Notes: generated by a model from the letters alone, not told the origin. 56,531 nt of DNA from Corynebacterium glucuronolyticum (GCA_022772305.1 JALFAQ010000044.1:1-56531), one strand, 5' to 3'. Positions 27,377 through 36,429 are shown, counted from the stretch's first letter. Program-made: numbers and translations.

Positions 27377-27408
27377 TGCGCAACGGCGCAATAAGAAATT
27401 CTCTATAA
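27377..27408 (+). promoter_or_regulatory. Palindrome + TATAA element, copy F (imperfect palindrome)
   Basis: TGCGCAACGGCGCA (27377-27390) deviates at the palindrome centre but keeps the outer TGCGCA/GCGCA, the following ATAAG and the 13-base spacing to TATAA (27404-27408). Confidence 0.5.
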
Positions 27409-27440
27409 AGCACGGTACAGAGCAAAAAGCACACGTCATA

Positions 27441-27494
27441 CCTACACTGGTCACACCTTTCTGTGTAGGTGGCGCAATAAGTGGCGACTTATGT
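27441..27494 (+). promoter_or_regulatory. Hairpin plus half-site element F2
   Basis: CCTACAC (27441-27447) pairs with GTGTAGG (27463-27469). Immediately after it GGCGCA (27471-27476), ATAAG and TATGT (27490-27494) repeat the right half of the palindrome element with the same 13-base spacing. The hairpin could end a transcript from copy F while F2 starts another. Confidence 0.4.
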
Positions 27495-27648
27495 CCTACT
27501 TGCCCATCTCCTTATTGGCAATGAATGCGGCCAGAATCGAGCGTTGCAACAATCCCTAGAACCTGCCGGGGGTAAGTAGGGCGAATAGCCCGAATTGCGG
27601 TATTGCGAGCGCGAAAAAACACGCTGGGGGCGAGGAGCCGTGCGGCAG

Positions 27649-27680
27649 TGCGCAGCTGCGCAATAAGCACGCAATTATAT
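27649..27680 (+). promoter_or_regulatory. Palindrome + TATAT element, copy G
   Basis: TGCGCAGCTGCGCA (27649-27662), 13 bases (ATAAGCACGCAAT), TATAT (27676-27680). About 250 gene-free bases follow before the converging metallopeptidase gene. Within them CGCCCGTATTGA matches text behind copy A. Confidence 0.6.
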
Positions 27681-27781
27681 GAGCAGGTAAAAAGGTTATT
27701 GACCCCTCCCAGTCCAGCACTGATATTACCTAATTGAGTTTTAGAGGAACGGGCCGAACGCCCGTATTGAGCCCAGGGTGG

Positions 27782-27813
27782 GAAGGGCTATAAACAAGAA
27801 GGGCTATAAACAA
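27782..27813. repeat. Exact 16-bp tandem duplication
   Basis: GAAGGGCTATAAACAA occurs twice in direct succession in the gene-free segment behind element G. It is followed by AT-rich DNA with T-runs (27831-27842). The gap 27681-27927 holds no gene that I can support. Confidence 0.8.
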
Positions 27814-27927
27814 AAGGTACCGTGATTTTTTTGATTTTTTATAGCAAACTTGACCAACAGGGAAGTTCGCACCGCTGCTACCGAATCGCGGTACCTGTTG
27901 TTTGGAGCGACGCGCAAGCCGGCTAAC

Positions 27928-28275
27928 CTACCCCCACCCCAGCTCGTGCAGGCGCGCGTCGTCGATGCCGAAATGGTGCGCGATCTCATGCACGACGGTG
28001 ATCGCGACCTCGTCCTCGAGCTGCTCCCGCGTCTCGCACCAGTCCTTGAGCGACTCGCGGTAAATCGTAATCGTATTCGGTTGAAACGCACCGAAAAACG
28101 TCTGCTCTGTCATCGCTTCGCCCTGGTAGAGCCCCAAAATGGTGGGGTCGTCCTCGTTGTAATCGTCGATGAGGATGACGGTGTTCTCGATCCGATCGGT
28201 CAAGGCTTCCGGGATCAGCTCTAAGGACTTGTCGACGAGCTCCTCAAACTCTTCGTCGGAAATCTCAACGCTCAC
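27928..28275 (-). CDS. Small zinc metallopeptidase (zincin, minimal type)
   Basis: A 115-residue protein whose C-terminus carries the zincin motif HEIAHHFGIDDARLHELGW: HExxH with a downstream third ligand. This is the minimal metalloprotease family (PF06262-like) common in actinobacteria. The target is unknown. Its ATG overlaps the stop of the upstream septum-formation gene by 4 bases, so they are co-translated. It is the last gene of the leftward farR-like operon. Confidence 0.85.
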   Translation of the reverse strand: MSVEISDEEFEELVDKSLELIPEALTDRIENTVILIDDYNEDDPTILGLYQGEAMTEQTFFGAFQPNTITIYRESLKDWCETREQLEDEVAITVVHEIAHHFGIDDARLHELGWG

Positions 28276-29264
28276 TGGGCGTCCCTCAGGGGTCGCCTCT
28301 CCGGACGTGGGGCCGGCGGGTTACCGTCGATGGTAAAACCGGTGGGGGCGCTGCCCTGCAGCGTGGAGAATCCGCCGCCTTCTGCGGGGCGGAAGAGTGC
28401 GCAGTTGGCGGACTGGCTGCCCGCGTTCCAGCTGGCAGTGGGGATCGTCGTCCAGTAGACGGCGAGCCAGGAGTTGTACAGTGGATCGTCGCCGCCCATG
28501 TAGTCCAGCGCTGCCTGCGTGCATACGTCCTTAAGGTGGGCGTCCTGCTCTTCCGTTGTCGGCGGGTGGTCGAATACCTCGGTGAGGTTCACGCGCGCGG
28601 TGACCTCGTAGGAGTGCGGCTGTCCGCAGTCGACCTTGTGGCTGCCGTTGGCGGAGTCGATAGCCACGCATTCGCCCCGCTCAGCTACGCGGGACTGGTC
28701 CTGGTTCGCGGCTTTGCCTGCCGAGGTGGTGATGTTTCCGGCATCATCGGTGCGCTGCACGCCGCACAGCATCGTCCGGTCGCCGGCGGTCCACGCATCG
28801 GCGGGCGGCAGGATGGAGGCGATGGAGTACACGCCGGTGGGATCGTACTTCCCGCCGAGGTAGGTGATGGTTTGCTGCTTGCACAGCTCCTCGCGCAGCT
28901 GCGCCTGGCGGGTGATGTCCGGGGCGGCCGCGTCGCTGCCGAACTCGCTGGAGGGGTACGTGGCGAGGTCCTCGCGGGAGGAGATCTCAAAGCGGTGCTC
29001 CTCGGCGCAGTCCACGGTGGTGAAGTTGCTCGTGGTGCCGTCCTCGGCAACATCCCACGTGAGGCACTGGCCGGGCTCTGCGGTGGTGAAGGAGTGGGCC
29101 TTCGGCTTGGCTGCGGAGGTCACGGTCGTAGCCACACCACCAGATGCCTCTGAGTCAGCGGGTTCGTCGCTGCTCATCGTCTCGTACCCGCCCATGAGAG
29201 CGCCTCCTGCGAGCGCTGCGATGAGGGCGGTGTGCAGGATAGTGGAGTTCCGCAATGCATTCAT
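28272..29264 (-). CDS. Septum-formation domain membrane protein
   Basis: A 330-residue protein with an N-terminal signal/anchor (ILHTALIAALAGGALMGG), a Thr/Ser/Ala linker, and two similar Cys-containing extracellular halves: GQCLTWDVAEDG...VDCAEEHRFE and GECVAIDSANGS...VDCGQPHSYEV, each with further cysteines. This repeated pattern matches the actinobacterial septum-formation domain (Septum_form). It is likely exported and membrane-anchored. The start at 29264 lies 11 bases after the regulator gene, in the same operon. Confidence 0.75.
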   Translation of the reverse strand: MNALRNSTILHTALIAALAGGALMGGYETMSSDEPADSEASGGVATTVTSAAKPKAHSFTTAEPGQCLTWDVAEDGTTSNFTTVDCAEEHRFEISSREDLATYPSSEFGSDAAAPDITRQAQLREELCKQQTITYLGGKYDPTGVYSIASILPPADAWTAGDRTMLCGVQRTDDAGNITTSAGKAANQDQSRVAERGECVAIDSANGSHKVDCGQPHSYEVTARVNLTEVFDHPPTTEEQDAHLKDVCTQAALDYMGGDDPLYNSWLAVYWTTIPTASWNAGSQSANCALFRPAEGGGFSTLQGSAPTGFTIDGNPPAPRPERRPLRDAQ

Positions 29265-29275
29265 TGCTGCATACT

Positions 29276-29980
29276 TTACTCGCTGTCCTTGCGGGTCACG
29301 TGCGACCGCAGGGTGTAGCGGTCGCCGCGGTAGAGCGAACAGCACCATTCGATGGGGCGCGTCCCGGAGCGGGAGCACCGAATGGTGCGGAGCAGGGGAT
29401 CGCCGATTTCTACGTCGAGGTTCTCAAACACGTCCTCATCGGCGCAGACCGCGTTGACGGCCTGTTCGGCGTCGGTAATGGGAAAGCCGCGAGCGTCGAG
29501 GATGCGGTAGACGGAGTTCTCCACATCGTCGGCAAGCAAATCGGGAACGAGGGAGGCGTTGTACCAGGCGTCATCAATACAGTACGGGCGCCCGTCGCCA
29601 AGCCTGAGGCGGGTGAGATGAATGTGCGGGACGTCCGAACCGAAGAAGGAAGTGACGACCGAAGGGGCATCCTCGACACCTGAGTGCAGTACCCGCGAGG
29701 TGGCGGCGAGCTGCTGGGCGCGCATTTCCGAGGAGAAACTCGCGAGGTTGAGGCGGGTCACCAGGGGAGTGGGGGCGACGAAGGTGCCCTTCCCCCGGGC
29801 GCGGACGAGGTGCCCGGAGGCGACGAGATCGCCGATGGCGCGCCGGACGGTGATCCGGCTGACGCCGTAGGTCTGTTCCAGCTGACGTTCGCCGGGCAGC
29901 ATATCGCCAGGTTGGAGCTTGGTGGTGCACAGCTCTTCGAGTTGTTCTCGCAGTTGCTGGTGTTTCGGTTTAGCGGCCAT
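29276..29980 (-). CDS. farR: GntR/HutC-type regulator (FarR-like)
   Basis: A 234-residue regulator. The N-terminal winged helix-turn-helix is clear (LPGERQLEQTYGVSRITVRRAIGDLVASGHLVRARGKGTFV). The rest is a UTRA ligand-binding domain (VPHIHLTRLRLGDGRPYCIDDAWYN, LYRGDRYTLRSHVTR). FarR lies next to serS in C. glutamicum and controls amino-acid genes; the name is given from gene order. It heads the operon with the septum-type protein and the metallopeptidase and is divergent from serS. Confidence 0.78.
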   Translation of the reverse strand: MAAKPKHQQLREQLEELCTTKLQPGDMLPGERQLEQTYGVSRITVRRAIGDLVASGHLVRARGKGTFVAPTPLVTRLNLASFSSEMRAQQLAATSRVLHSGVEDAPSVVTSFFGSDVPHIHLTRLRLGDGRPYCIDDAWYNASLVPDLLADDVENSVYRILDARGFPITDAEQAVNAVCADEDVFENLDVEIGDPLLRTIRCSRSGTRPIEWCCSLYRGDRYTLRSHVTRKDSE

Positions 29981-29987
29981 GAGCTAC

Positions 29988-29993
29988 ATTATA
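29988..29993 (-). promoter_or_regulatory. -10 box of leaderless farR
   Basis: Read leftwards, TATAAT is followed by seven bases and the ATG of the regulator. Transcription would therefore begin at the start codon. Confidence 0.55.
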
Positions 29994-30013
29994 GGCGCGC
30001 TGGTCATAACCTT

Positions 30014-30050
30014 TATAGTTTTGCAACGGTGCATGTAGCGATGCATGTAG
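30014..30050 (+). promoter_or_regulatory. serS promoter and direct repeats
   Basis: TATAGT (30014-30019) can serve as the -10 of serS. Downstream, TGCATGTAG occurs twice (30030-30038, 30042-30050) in the 5' leader; it may be an operator for the neighbouring GntR regulator. Confidence 0.45.
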
Positions 30051-30060
30051 GCTAGTAGCC

Positions 30061-31317
30061 ATGATCGATCTTAAATTTCTCCGCGAAAACCCCGATGTCG
30101 TCCGGGAATCCCAGCGTACCCGTGGCGAGGACCCCTCGCTCGTAGATAAGCTTCTCGCCGCCGACGAGACCCGTCGCGATGCCATTCAGAAGGCCGACCA
30201 GCTGCGCCAGGAGCAAAACGGGTTCGGTAAGAAGATCGGTCAGGCCTCCCCGGAGGAGCGCCCTGCACTCATTGAGGAGTCCACGGCCCTGAAGGCCAAG
30301 CTCAAGGATGCCGAGGCCGCCCAAAAGCAGGCTGAGCAGGACGTTTTCGATATCCAGATGCAGCTCGGCAACGTCGTCGAGGGTGCGCCCGCCGGCGGCG
30401 AGGATGATTTCATCGTCGTCGAGGAGGTCGGGGAGAAGACGACCTTTGATTTCGAGCCGAAGGACCACCTCGATATTGCCGAGAACCTGGACATTCTCGA
30501 TATGGAGCGCGGCGCGAAGGTCTCCGGCAGCCGCTTCTACTTCCTCAAGGGCCTCGGCGCGCAGCTGCAGCTGGCGATGATGAACCTCGCCGCGCAAAAG
30601 GCCATTGAGCACGGCTTTACCCTGATGATTACCCCGGTCATCGTCCGCCCCGAGACGATGCAGGGCACGGGCTTCTTGGGCCAGCACTCGGACGAGATCT
30701 ACTACCTGCAGGAGGACAACCAGTACCTGGTCGGCACCTCCGAAGTGGCACTCGCCGGGTACCACTCCGACGAGATCATCGATCTGTCCAACGGTCCCCT
30801 CCACTACGCCGGCTGGAGCTCCTGTTTCCGCCGCGAAGCCGGTTCCTACGGCAAGGACACGCGCGGCATCATCCGCGTCCACCAGTTCGACAAGCTGGAA
30901 ATGTTCGTCTACTGCAAGCCCGAGGATGCCGAGGCCCAGCACCAGGCGCTGCTCAACATGGAACGCGACATGCTCGCCGCCATCGAGGTACCCTACCGCA
31001 TCATCGACATCGCCGGCGGTGACCTCGGCAGTTCCGCCGCCCGCAAGTTCGACACGGAGGCCTGGATCCCCACGCAGAATACGTACCGCGAGCTCACCTC
31101 CACCTCGAACTGCACCACCTTCCAGGCCCGTCGCCTGAAGATCCGCTACCGCGACGAGGACGGTCGCACGCAGATCGCCGCCACGCTGAACGGCACGCTC
31201 GCCACCACCCGGTGGCTCGTCGCCATCCTCGAAAACCACCAGCAGGCCGACGGTTCGGTCATCATCCCCGCAGCTCTGCGTCCGTTCATGGGAGGTATTG
31301 AAAGGATCACCAAGTGA
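30061..31317 (+). CDS. serS: Seryl-tRNA synthetase
   Basis: A 418-residue class II synthetase of normal length. The N-terminal ~105 residues form the long coiled-coil arm that grips tRNA-Ser. The class II core shows motif 1 ([19 protein letters not shown]), motif 2 ([27 protein letters not shown]) and motif 3 ([14 protein letters not shown]). The stop overlaps the HAD hydrolase start (GTGATAA). Essential for translation. Confidence 0.97.
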   Translation: MIDLKFLRENPDVVRESQRTRGEDPSLVDKLLAADETRRDAIQKADQLRQEQNGFGKKIGQASPEERPALIEESTALKAKLKDAEAAQKQAEQDVFDIQMQLGNVVEGAPAGGEDDFIVVEEVGEKTTFDFEPKDHLDIAENLDILDMERGAKVSGSRFYFLKGLGAQLQLAMMNLAAQKAIEHGFTLMITPVIVRPETMQGTGFLGQHSDEIYYLQEDNQYLVGTSEVALAGYHSDEIIDLSNGPLHYAGWSSCFRREAGSYGKDTRGIIRVHQFDKLEMFVYCKPEDAEAQHQALLNMERDMLAAIEVPYRIIDIAGGDLGSSAARKFDTEAWIPTQNTYRELTSTSNCTTFQARRLKIRYRDEDGRTQIAATLNGTLATTRWLVAILENHQQADGSVIIPAALRPFMGGIERITK

Positions 31318-32087
31318 TAATCGTCACGGATGTCGATGGCACGCTTCTCGACGACTCCGAGCGCGTCCCCGCCGACACTTTCGCCGCCCTCAACAAGGCC
31401 CTCGCCGCCGGCTCTCGACTCGTCCTCGCCACCGGTCGCCCGCCCAGATGGCTTTCCGACGTCCTGTCACAGCTCCCCGTGAAACCCACCTGTATCTGCG
31501 CCAACGGTGCCATCATCTATGATTCCGAGTACGACCGGATGGACGCCGTCCACACCCTCGGCCCGAAGGAGATGCGCTCGATCGTCCGCGCCGCCCGCGA
31601 GGCCATCCCGGACGTCACCATCGCCGTGGAGCGCGCCGGCAATAGCGCCTTCAACCCGGAGAGCGAGCTCTTCGTCGTAACCCCGGACTACGCCCCCACG
31701 TGGGACACGGATGCGCCGGGCATGGAAGACGACGACAAGATCCTCCGCATCCCCGCCACCAAGCTGCTGCTCCGCCACTCCGGCATGACGTCCGCCCAGA
31801 TGGCGCGAGTCCTTGCCAGCCGTATCCCCTCTGACCTCGGCTATGTCACTTACAGCGTCGACGAGGGCCTCCTCGAGGTCTCTCACCCGGGTATCACCAA
31901 GGCCACGGGCATTGCCGACCTCGGCCTCACCCCCTCCGAGGTCATCGCCTTTGGCGACATGCCCAACGACATCGAGATGCTCCGCTGGGCCGGCACCGGT
32001 GTCGCCATGCCCCACGCCCCCCAGGAGGTCCAGGATGCCGCCGACAAGGTTGGCACCATCCCCGAGGTCCTCGAGCGGGTGCTCTAA
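31314..32087 (+). CDS. HAD-superfamily (Cof-type) phosphatase
   Basis: A 257-residue HAD hydrolase with motif [14 protein letters not shown] (nucleophile D), motif III Lys region ([11 protein letters not shown]) and motif [18 protein letters not shown], followed by [16 protein letters not shown], all typical of Cof-type sugar/cofactor phosphatases. It begins within the serS stop (4-base overlap), an order seen in C. glutamicum. Substrate unknown. Confidence 0.88.
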   Translation: MIIVTDVDGTLLDDSERVPADTFAALNKALAAGSRLVLATGRPPRWLSDVLSQLPVKPTCICANGAIIYDSEYDRMDAVHTLGPKEMRSIVRAAREAIPDVTIAVERAGNSAFNPESELFVVTPDYAPTWDTDAPGMEDDDKILRIPATKLLLRHSGMTSAQMARVLASRIPSDLGYVTYSVDEGLLEVSHPGITKATGIADLGLTPSEVIAFGDMPNDIEMLRWAGTGVAMPHAPQEVQDAADKVGTIPEVLERVL

Positions 32088-32104
32088 GAACCACTGAGAA
32101 TCGA

Positions 32105-32142
32105 ACACACAACACTCCACATTTAGCGTGAGTGTTGTGTGT
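32105..32142. terminator. 13-bp stem between HAD gene and AlbA-type relic
   Basis: ACACACAACACTC (32105-32117) and GAGTGTTGTGTGT (32130-32142) form a perfect 13-bp stem with a 12-base loop between two convergent genes. The left arm contains AACACTCCACAT, which recurs inverted at the other end of the relic. Confidence 0.75.
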
Positions 32143-32166
32143 CCCCAGTCTAGACCAGCACAACTC

Positions 32167-33668
32167 CTATCGACTCAGCTTGTACCGCTGTTTAGGGCTC
32201 CTCAATGGCTGAGTTCTTTCGAGAATTCCTTTACCTACCAGCTCTTGTAGTATCCGGCGGGCACCACTGACCGAAATGCCAGCTGCTGCAGCTAACTCGC
32301 GACTTGATGCAGTAGCGTGTGTCGACGCGTACTCGATAATGCGATCCCTGCTGGTCACGGTATCGTGCGCACGTTTTTCTAGCGCAGTTGGTTTTCGCAT
32401 GGGGAAGGTTAGCCAGAATCCAGTAAGTGAATCTTTGGGGATCGGTGACGGGAGCAATTGTTGGTCTAACTGACTCAGGATTTCCTGATATCCACGGCCT
32501 CTGTTCTCGGCTACGTACCCTCCACCAGAGTAGGGGCAGGACTCCAGTAATTGGGAAAGGTACTGGTTACGGGTGCTGGAAACACCGGCTTTTCCAAGAG
32601 TGTCCTCGGTGACCATTCCGTACAGTCCGCCGGGGTACATGTTCACCTGTACCTGAGCGCCCCTTGCCTGTGGAGAGTAGTCACGGTGCATGAGAGCGTT
32701 GGTGATGGCTTCGCGCACGGCGACGGGTGGATAATCTGGCAAATCCTTTCGGAATACCCCATCGATCACGCCACCAATCCGGGAATTCCTTTGTACTGCG
32801 GCGACACAGTCATGGATGAGTGTCGGGATCGAGCCAACAAAGCTCTGATTGTCAAGAAAACGCTGGTTGTTTAGGCCTGTAGCCTTTGAATCGCCGGGGT
32901 AGCTGGAAAATGTGACGTTAAGGCGAGGGAAAACCTTTTGTGGATAAATTCCGGTAGCCAAAAGCCCTGCGATCGTTGGCCGAACGTTTCCATCCGCTGT
33001 CTCTCTGAGCACATGAAGGTTGATAAGAGCATCTTCATCGGACTTGTGGGCGAAGATTCGCCCGTGTACTGTACGTTCTCGCTCTAAAAGAGCCTCGATG
33101 ATCTCCTGATCTAAATCCTCAACAGTTGCATCGGGAACGATCTCCAGGTCCCACTCTGGCTGCTGCCGGTTTTCTTCAAGACGGTCAATCTCGTACGGCT
33201 TGAGGTTCCTATTTCCGCCGTGCGCGCGTGTGTAGCTGCCGTTGTATTTCCCCTGTGCGTTAACGTAGCAGGGCTGCTCTCGTGGGGCGAGTGCTGGAAT
33301 TGAGCCGACAACGACCTGGCCATCCTCGAAATCGACGATGTTAATGTCGGGAGAGATGCTCGGTGTGACGTGATCTCTGCAAACCGTGGCGAGTGAATCG
33401 CCATATCCTCGGCTTTGAATCCGTCAACCAGCGTAAAACCTGTGCTTTCGTCGAGACCGAGGATGATCGTCCCGCCATGCGTATTCGCGAATGAAGAGAC
33501 AGTTCTAGCAAGTCTTTTGGGAAGTTCATGGGCCGCAGATTTCACCTCGACATCCATTGTGTCGGTACCGGGGGATCGCAACCTTTCCACTAGATCCACG
33601 AGCTGTGAAGATTCGCCACTTTTAACGTCTATACCTGCGAAGATAGCGCACTCGACGCCGTGAGCCAT
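32167..33668 (-). pseudogene. AlbA_2/Schlafen-type DNA-binding protein, one frameshift
   Basis: From ATG 33668 the N-terminal part reads as an AlbA_2 domain (DVEVKSAAHELPKRLARTVSSFANTHGGTIILGLDE). Near 33370 the frame must shift; the new frame then runs on without a stop (ISPDINIVDFEDGQVVVGSIPA ... YTRAHGGNRNLKPYEIDRLEENRQ ... LINLHVLRETADG) to the ATP-dependent-helicase-like C-terminal half (YPPVAVREAITNALMHRDYS) and a winged-helix end. Such proteins are putative transcription regulators, often with toxin-antitoxin or phage genes. A single frameshift could be a sequencing error. Confidence 0.82.
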
Positions 33669-33697
33669 GTGGAGTGTTATGTGTAGTGTTGAGTGTC
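33667..33697. promoter_or_regulatory. Repeated boxes over the start of the AlbA-type gene
   Basis: ATGTGGAGTGTT (33667-33678), TATGTGTAGTGTT and GAGTGTC follow one another; read leftwards they are AACACT(A/C)CACAT-type boxes immediately before and over the start codon. Likely autoregulatory operators. Confidence 0.5.
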
Positions 33698-33848
33698 TGG
33701 CTGGGGGTGTGCATGATCGCTGCTTTTGCGCCTGCTCAGTGAAAGTATTCAGCAGTATTAAGCAGTGTTGCACGCCTACACGGCCAGCCCTCTTCCGAAG
33801 CGTGTCGCCACCCCACACTATCGCCAAGGCGGCACCGGTGAGAAAGAT

Positions 33849-34019
33849 TCAGCTCACGCCGGTGGGGAAGCCGATTATGAGCACCACGCTGTGCCGCGTC
33901 TCACCCGAACCAAGAACCATGAGGACGAACCCGGCAACGCCGACGATGGCGCAGAAGAGGGCGACTTTCTTCAAAGGAGTATCAAAAGGAGTATCAATTG
34001 TAGGGAACAGGTTCACCAT
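33849..34019 (-). CDS. Small membrane protein, possibly truncated by TGA
   Basis: ATG at 34019 opens 56 codons with one clear membrane helix (ALFCAIVGVAGFVLMVLG) and a second start (SVVLIIGFPTGVS). A TGA follows, after which the same frame stays open with IFLTGAALAIVWGG, completing the second helix. So either this is a short protein or a membrane protein cut by a nonsense mutation at a former Trp codon. Family not recognised. Confidence 0.45.
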   Translation of the reverse strand: MVNLFPTIDTPFDTPLKKVALFCAIVGVAGFVLMVLGSGETRHSVVLIIGFPTGVS

Positions 34020-34132
34020 CCTATATTCCGCAGCCTTGCTGTCCAGGTTTCATCGCCTCGTTGCATAATATATAGCTCACAGTCCTAAACTACGTAGTGA
34101 CCGATAACCCGCCGAACCAAAGGATGTGACTT

Positions 34133-35554
34133 GTGACAATCCCAGCGTGGGGTCTGATCCCCTTTGTCTTGATGCTTCTCAGCATCGCACTCTTCCCGCT
34201 GATCCCCGCGACAGCGGGTTTCTGGGAAAGGCCCCGCAACCAGCTGATTGTGGCGCTTATCCTGGGTGTTCCCGTAGCCGCCTGGATGATTCTCGGCGGC
34301 GAGCCCGGTGCCGTCATCGGCGCGGTTATTGAATACTTCCAGTTCATCATGCTGCTGCTCTGCCTGTTCACGGTCGCCGGCGGCATCTACCTGCGTGGCG
34401 ACGTCGAGGCTACGCCGCGCAACAACACGATCTTCCTGGCCATCGGCGGCATCATCGCCTCCTTCATCGGCACGACAGGTGCGGCGATGCTTCTCATCCG
34501 CCCGATCCTGAAGACGAACGAGGAGCGCAAGCACGTGGCCCACACCGTCGTCTACGCCATCTTCATCGTCGCCAATGCTGGCGGCCTCCTCACCCCGCTT
34601 GGCGATCCCCCCCTCTTCCTCGGCATGCTCCGCGGCGTGCCGTTTACCTGGACGTTTAACCTCTTCAAGGAGTGGGCGTTCGTCCTCATCATGCTCCTGG
34701 TCAGCTACTACTGCCTGGACTGCAAGCTCCACTCCCTGGAGGATCCGAAGGACACCGCCCGCGACAAGGTCGAGACCGAGCCCATGCACCTCGACGGCAA
34801 GATCAACTTCCTGTTCTTCGCCATCATCATCGTCTGCGTCGCCGTCGCCCCGTCGATGAACGCCGCGGCCATCGAGGAGGGCACAGCCACGTTCACGGAT
34901 TGGATCCCCACCCGCGAAATCATCATGGCGCTCGCTGCGTTCGCCTCCCTTAAGTTCGGCGATAACCACGTCCGCTACGACCTTAACAAGTTCGTCTGGG
35001 CCCCGATCCTCGAGGTCGCCGCCATCTTCGTCGGCATCTTCCTGACGATGATCCCCGCACTCCGCTACCTTGCTGAGGTCGCCCCGAAGCTCAACCTCAA
35101 CGAGGCCAGCTTCTACTTCCTCACGGGTTCCCTCTCTTCCGTCCTTGACAACGCCCCCACCTACGCCACCTTCTTCTCCATCGCCGGCGAACTCCCCGGC
35201 GACCCGCGCGTGGCCGGCGTCCCTGAGCACTACCTCGTCGCCATCTCCCTGGGTGCCGTGCTCTTCGGCGCGATGACTTACATTGGCAACGGTCCGAACT
35301 TCATGGTGAAGTCGGTTGCTGAATCCGCCGGCATTGAGATGCCCTCCTTCGGCGGTTATATCGGCAAATCGCTCCTCCACCTCCTCCCAGTCCTGGTCGC
35401 GGTCTGTGGCTTCTTCGTCGCCCCCGGTGCGATCCTCACCCCGATCGCTGTCCTCTGCACGGTCTTCGAACTCGGTCGCGCTGGTCTTAATGTCCGCGCC
35501 GGCATCATCAACACCCAAGGTAATTCCCAAATAATGAGAGATGATGTCCATTAG
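34133..35554 (+). CDS. Sodium:proton antiporter (NhaD/ArsB-like ion transporter)
   Basis: A 473-residue transporter with about 12 membrane helices. The N-terminal half has GTTGAAMLLIRP and FIVANAGGLLTPLGDPPLFLGML, the C-terminal half SSVLDNAPTYATFFSIA and FGAMTYIGNGPNFMVKSVAE: paired helix-break motifs typical of NhaD-type antiporters in the ion-transporter superfamily. It should exchange Na+ for H+. The GTG start at 34133 is preceded by AAAGGA. It is transcribed alone, ahead of the FAH and luxS genes. Confidence 0.85.
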   Translation: MTIPAWGLIPFVLMLLSIALFPLIPATAGFWERPRNQLIVALILGVPVAAWMILGGEPGAVIGAVIEYFQFIMLLLCLFTVAGGIYLRGDVEATPRNNTIFLAIGGIIASFIGTTGAAMLLIRPILKTNEERKHVAHTVVYAIFIVANAGGLLTPLGDPPLFLGMLRGVPFTWTFNLFKEWAFVLIMLLVSYYCLDCKLHSLEDPKDTARDKVETEPMHLDGKINFLFFAIIIVCVAVAPSMNAAAIEEGTATFTDWIPTREIIMALAAFASLKFGDNHVRYDLNKFVWAPILEVAAIFVGIFLTMIPALRYLAEVAPKLNLNEASFYFLTGSLSSVLDNAPTYATFFSIAGELPGDPRVAGVPEHYLVAISLGAVLFGAMTYIGNGPNFMVKSVAESAGIEMPSFGGYIGKSLLHLLPVLVAVCGFFVAPGAILTPIAVLCTVFELGRAGLNVRAGIINTQGNSQIMRDDVH

Positions 35555-35612
35555 GTGGTATCTTTTAGGGATTTTTGTCCCCATTTAGTCGGCAGGGGTC
35601 TATAGTTCCGTT

Positions 35613-36410
35613 ATGCGAATTGCACGAATTGCCACAAAAGAAGCTATGACGTTGGCTGTTGTTGAAGGCAACGGCCCGGACATTAGATTTAAAGCTATCT
35701 CCAGCACTCTGTTTGAAGCCCCTACGTACACGGGGGAAGAATATGGGTCAGATGAGGTAGAGCTCCTCGCCCCCATCGAACCCTCGAAAGTCCTGCTCAT
35801 TGGCCGAAATTACGCCGACCACGTGGAGGAAGTCTTTAAGCAGTCAGCCTCTAACCTCCCGCCCACCCTCTTCATGAAGCCCACGACCTCTATCATCGGC
35901 CCGAACCAGGCCATCAAGATCCCTGAGTTCGCCCAGAAAGTGGAGTTCGAGGGAGAGATCGCCCTAGTCGTCTCCAAGCGTTGCAAGAACGTCAAGCGGG
36001 AGCAGTGGCGCGATGTCGTCCTCGGTATCACCATCGTCAACGATGTTTCTGACCGCAACCTCCAGTTTGCCGAGGGGCAGTGGACCCGTGGCAAGGGGAT
36101 CGACACGTTCTGCCCGATCGGCCCGTGGATCGATACAGATCTCGATCATTATGACCTTTCTGATACAAAGATAAAAGGCCACCTCACCCATGACGGCGAG
36201 ACTAAGACCTGGCAGGATTCCTCCACCAATCAGATGATTTGGGATTTCGGCGAGATCATCGAATACATCTCGGGTTCTATCACCCTCCTGCCTGGCGATG
36301 TCATCTCCACCGGCTCACCTGCTGGCACCAAACGCATGGTCCCCGGCGATACCATTGCCATCGAAGTAGAGGGCCTAGGCACGCTCCGCAACACGGTCGC
36401 GGAGGCCTAA
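35613..36410 (+). CDS. Fumarylacetoacetate hydrolase-family protein
   Basis: A 265-residue FAH-superfamily enzyme. Typical elements: VLLIGRNYADHVEE, PPTLFMKPTTSIIGP, metal ligands in VEFEGEIALVVSKRCKNV (E-x-E) and NDVSDRNLQ (D), then GSITLLPGDVISTGSPAG. Members hydrolyse or decarboxylate 2-oxo acids, or isomerise homoprotocatechuate intermediates; the substrate cannot be told here. AT-rich compared with its neighbours in its first third. Confidence 0.87.
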   Translation: MRIARIATKEAMTLAVVEGNGPDIRFKAISSTLFEAPTYTGEEYGSDEVELLAPIEPSKVLLIGRNYADHVEEVFKQSASNLPPTLFMKPTTSIIGPNQAIKIPEFAQKVEFEGEIALVVSKRCKNVKREQWRDVVLGITIVNDVSDRNLQFAEGQWTRGKGIDTFCPIGPWIDTDLDHYDLSDTKIKGHLTHDGETKTWQDSSTNQMIWDFGEIIEYISGSITLLPGDVISTGSPAGTKRMVPGDTIAIEVEGLGTLRNTVAEA

Positions 36411-36429
36411 CTTTTCCGCTTTAGTAGCG

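Noticed and set aside
28895..28912. GCGCAGCTGCGC text resembling the palindrome element
   Set aside because: It lies inside the septum-formation coding sequence, lacks the ATAAG and TATAT parts, and is explained by coding.
30052..31239. Leftward 395-codon frame over serS
   Set aside because: Antisense shadow of seryl-tRNA synthetase.
34085..35584. Leftward 499-codon open frame
   Set aside because: Its composition (Asp/Glu/Gly/Ala runs) is that of a GC-rich shadow of the antiporter gene, which has membrane motifs and a ribosome-binding site.
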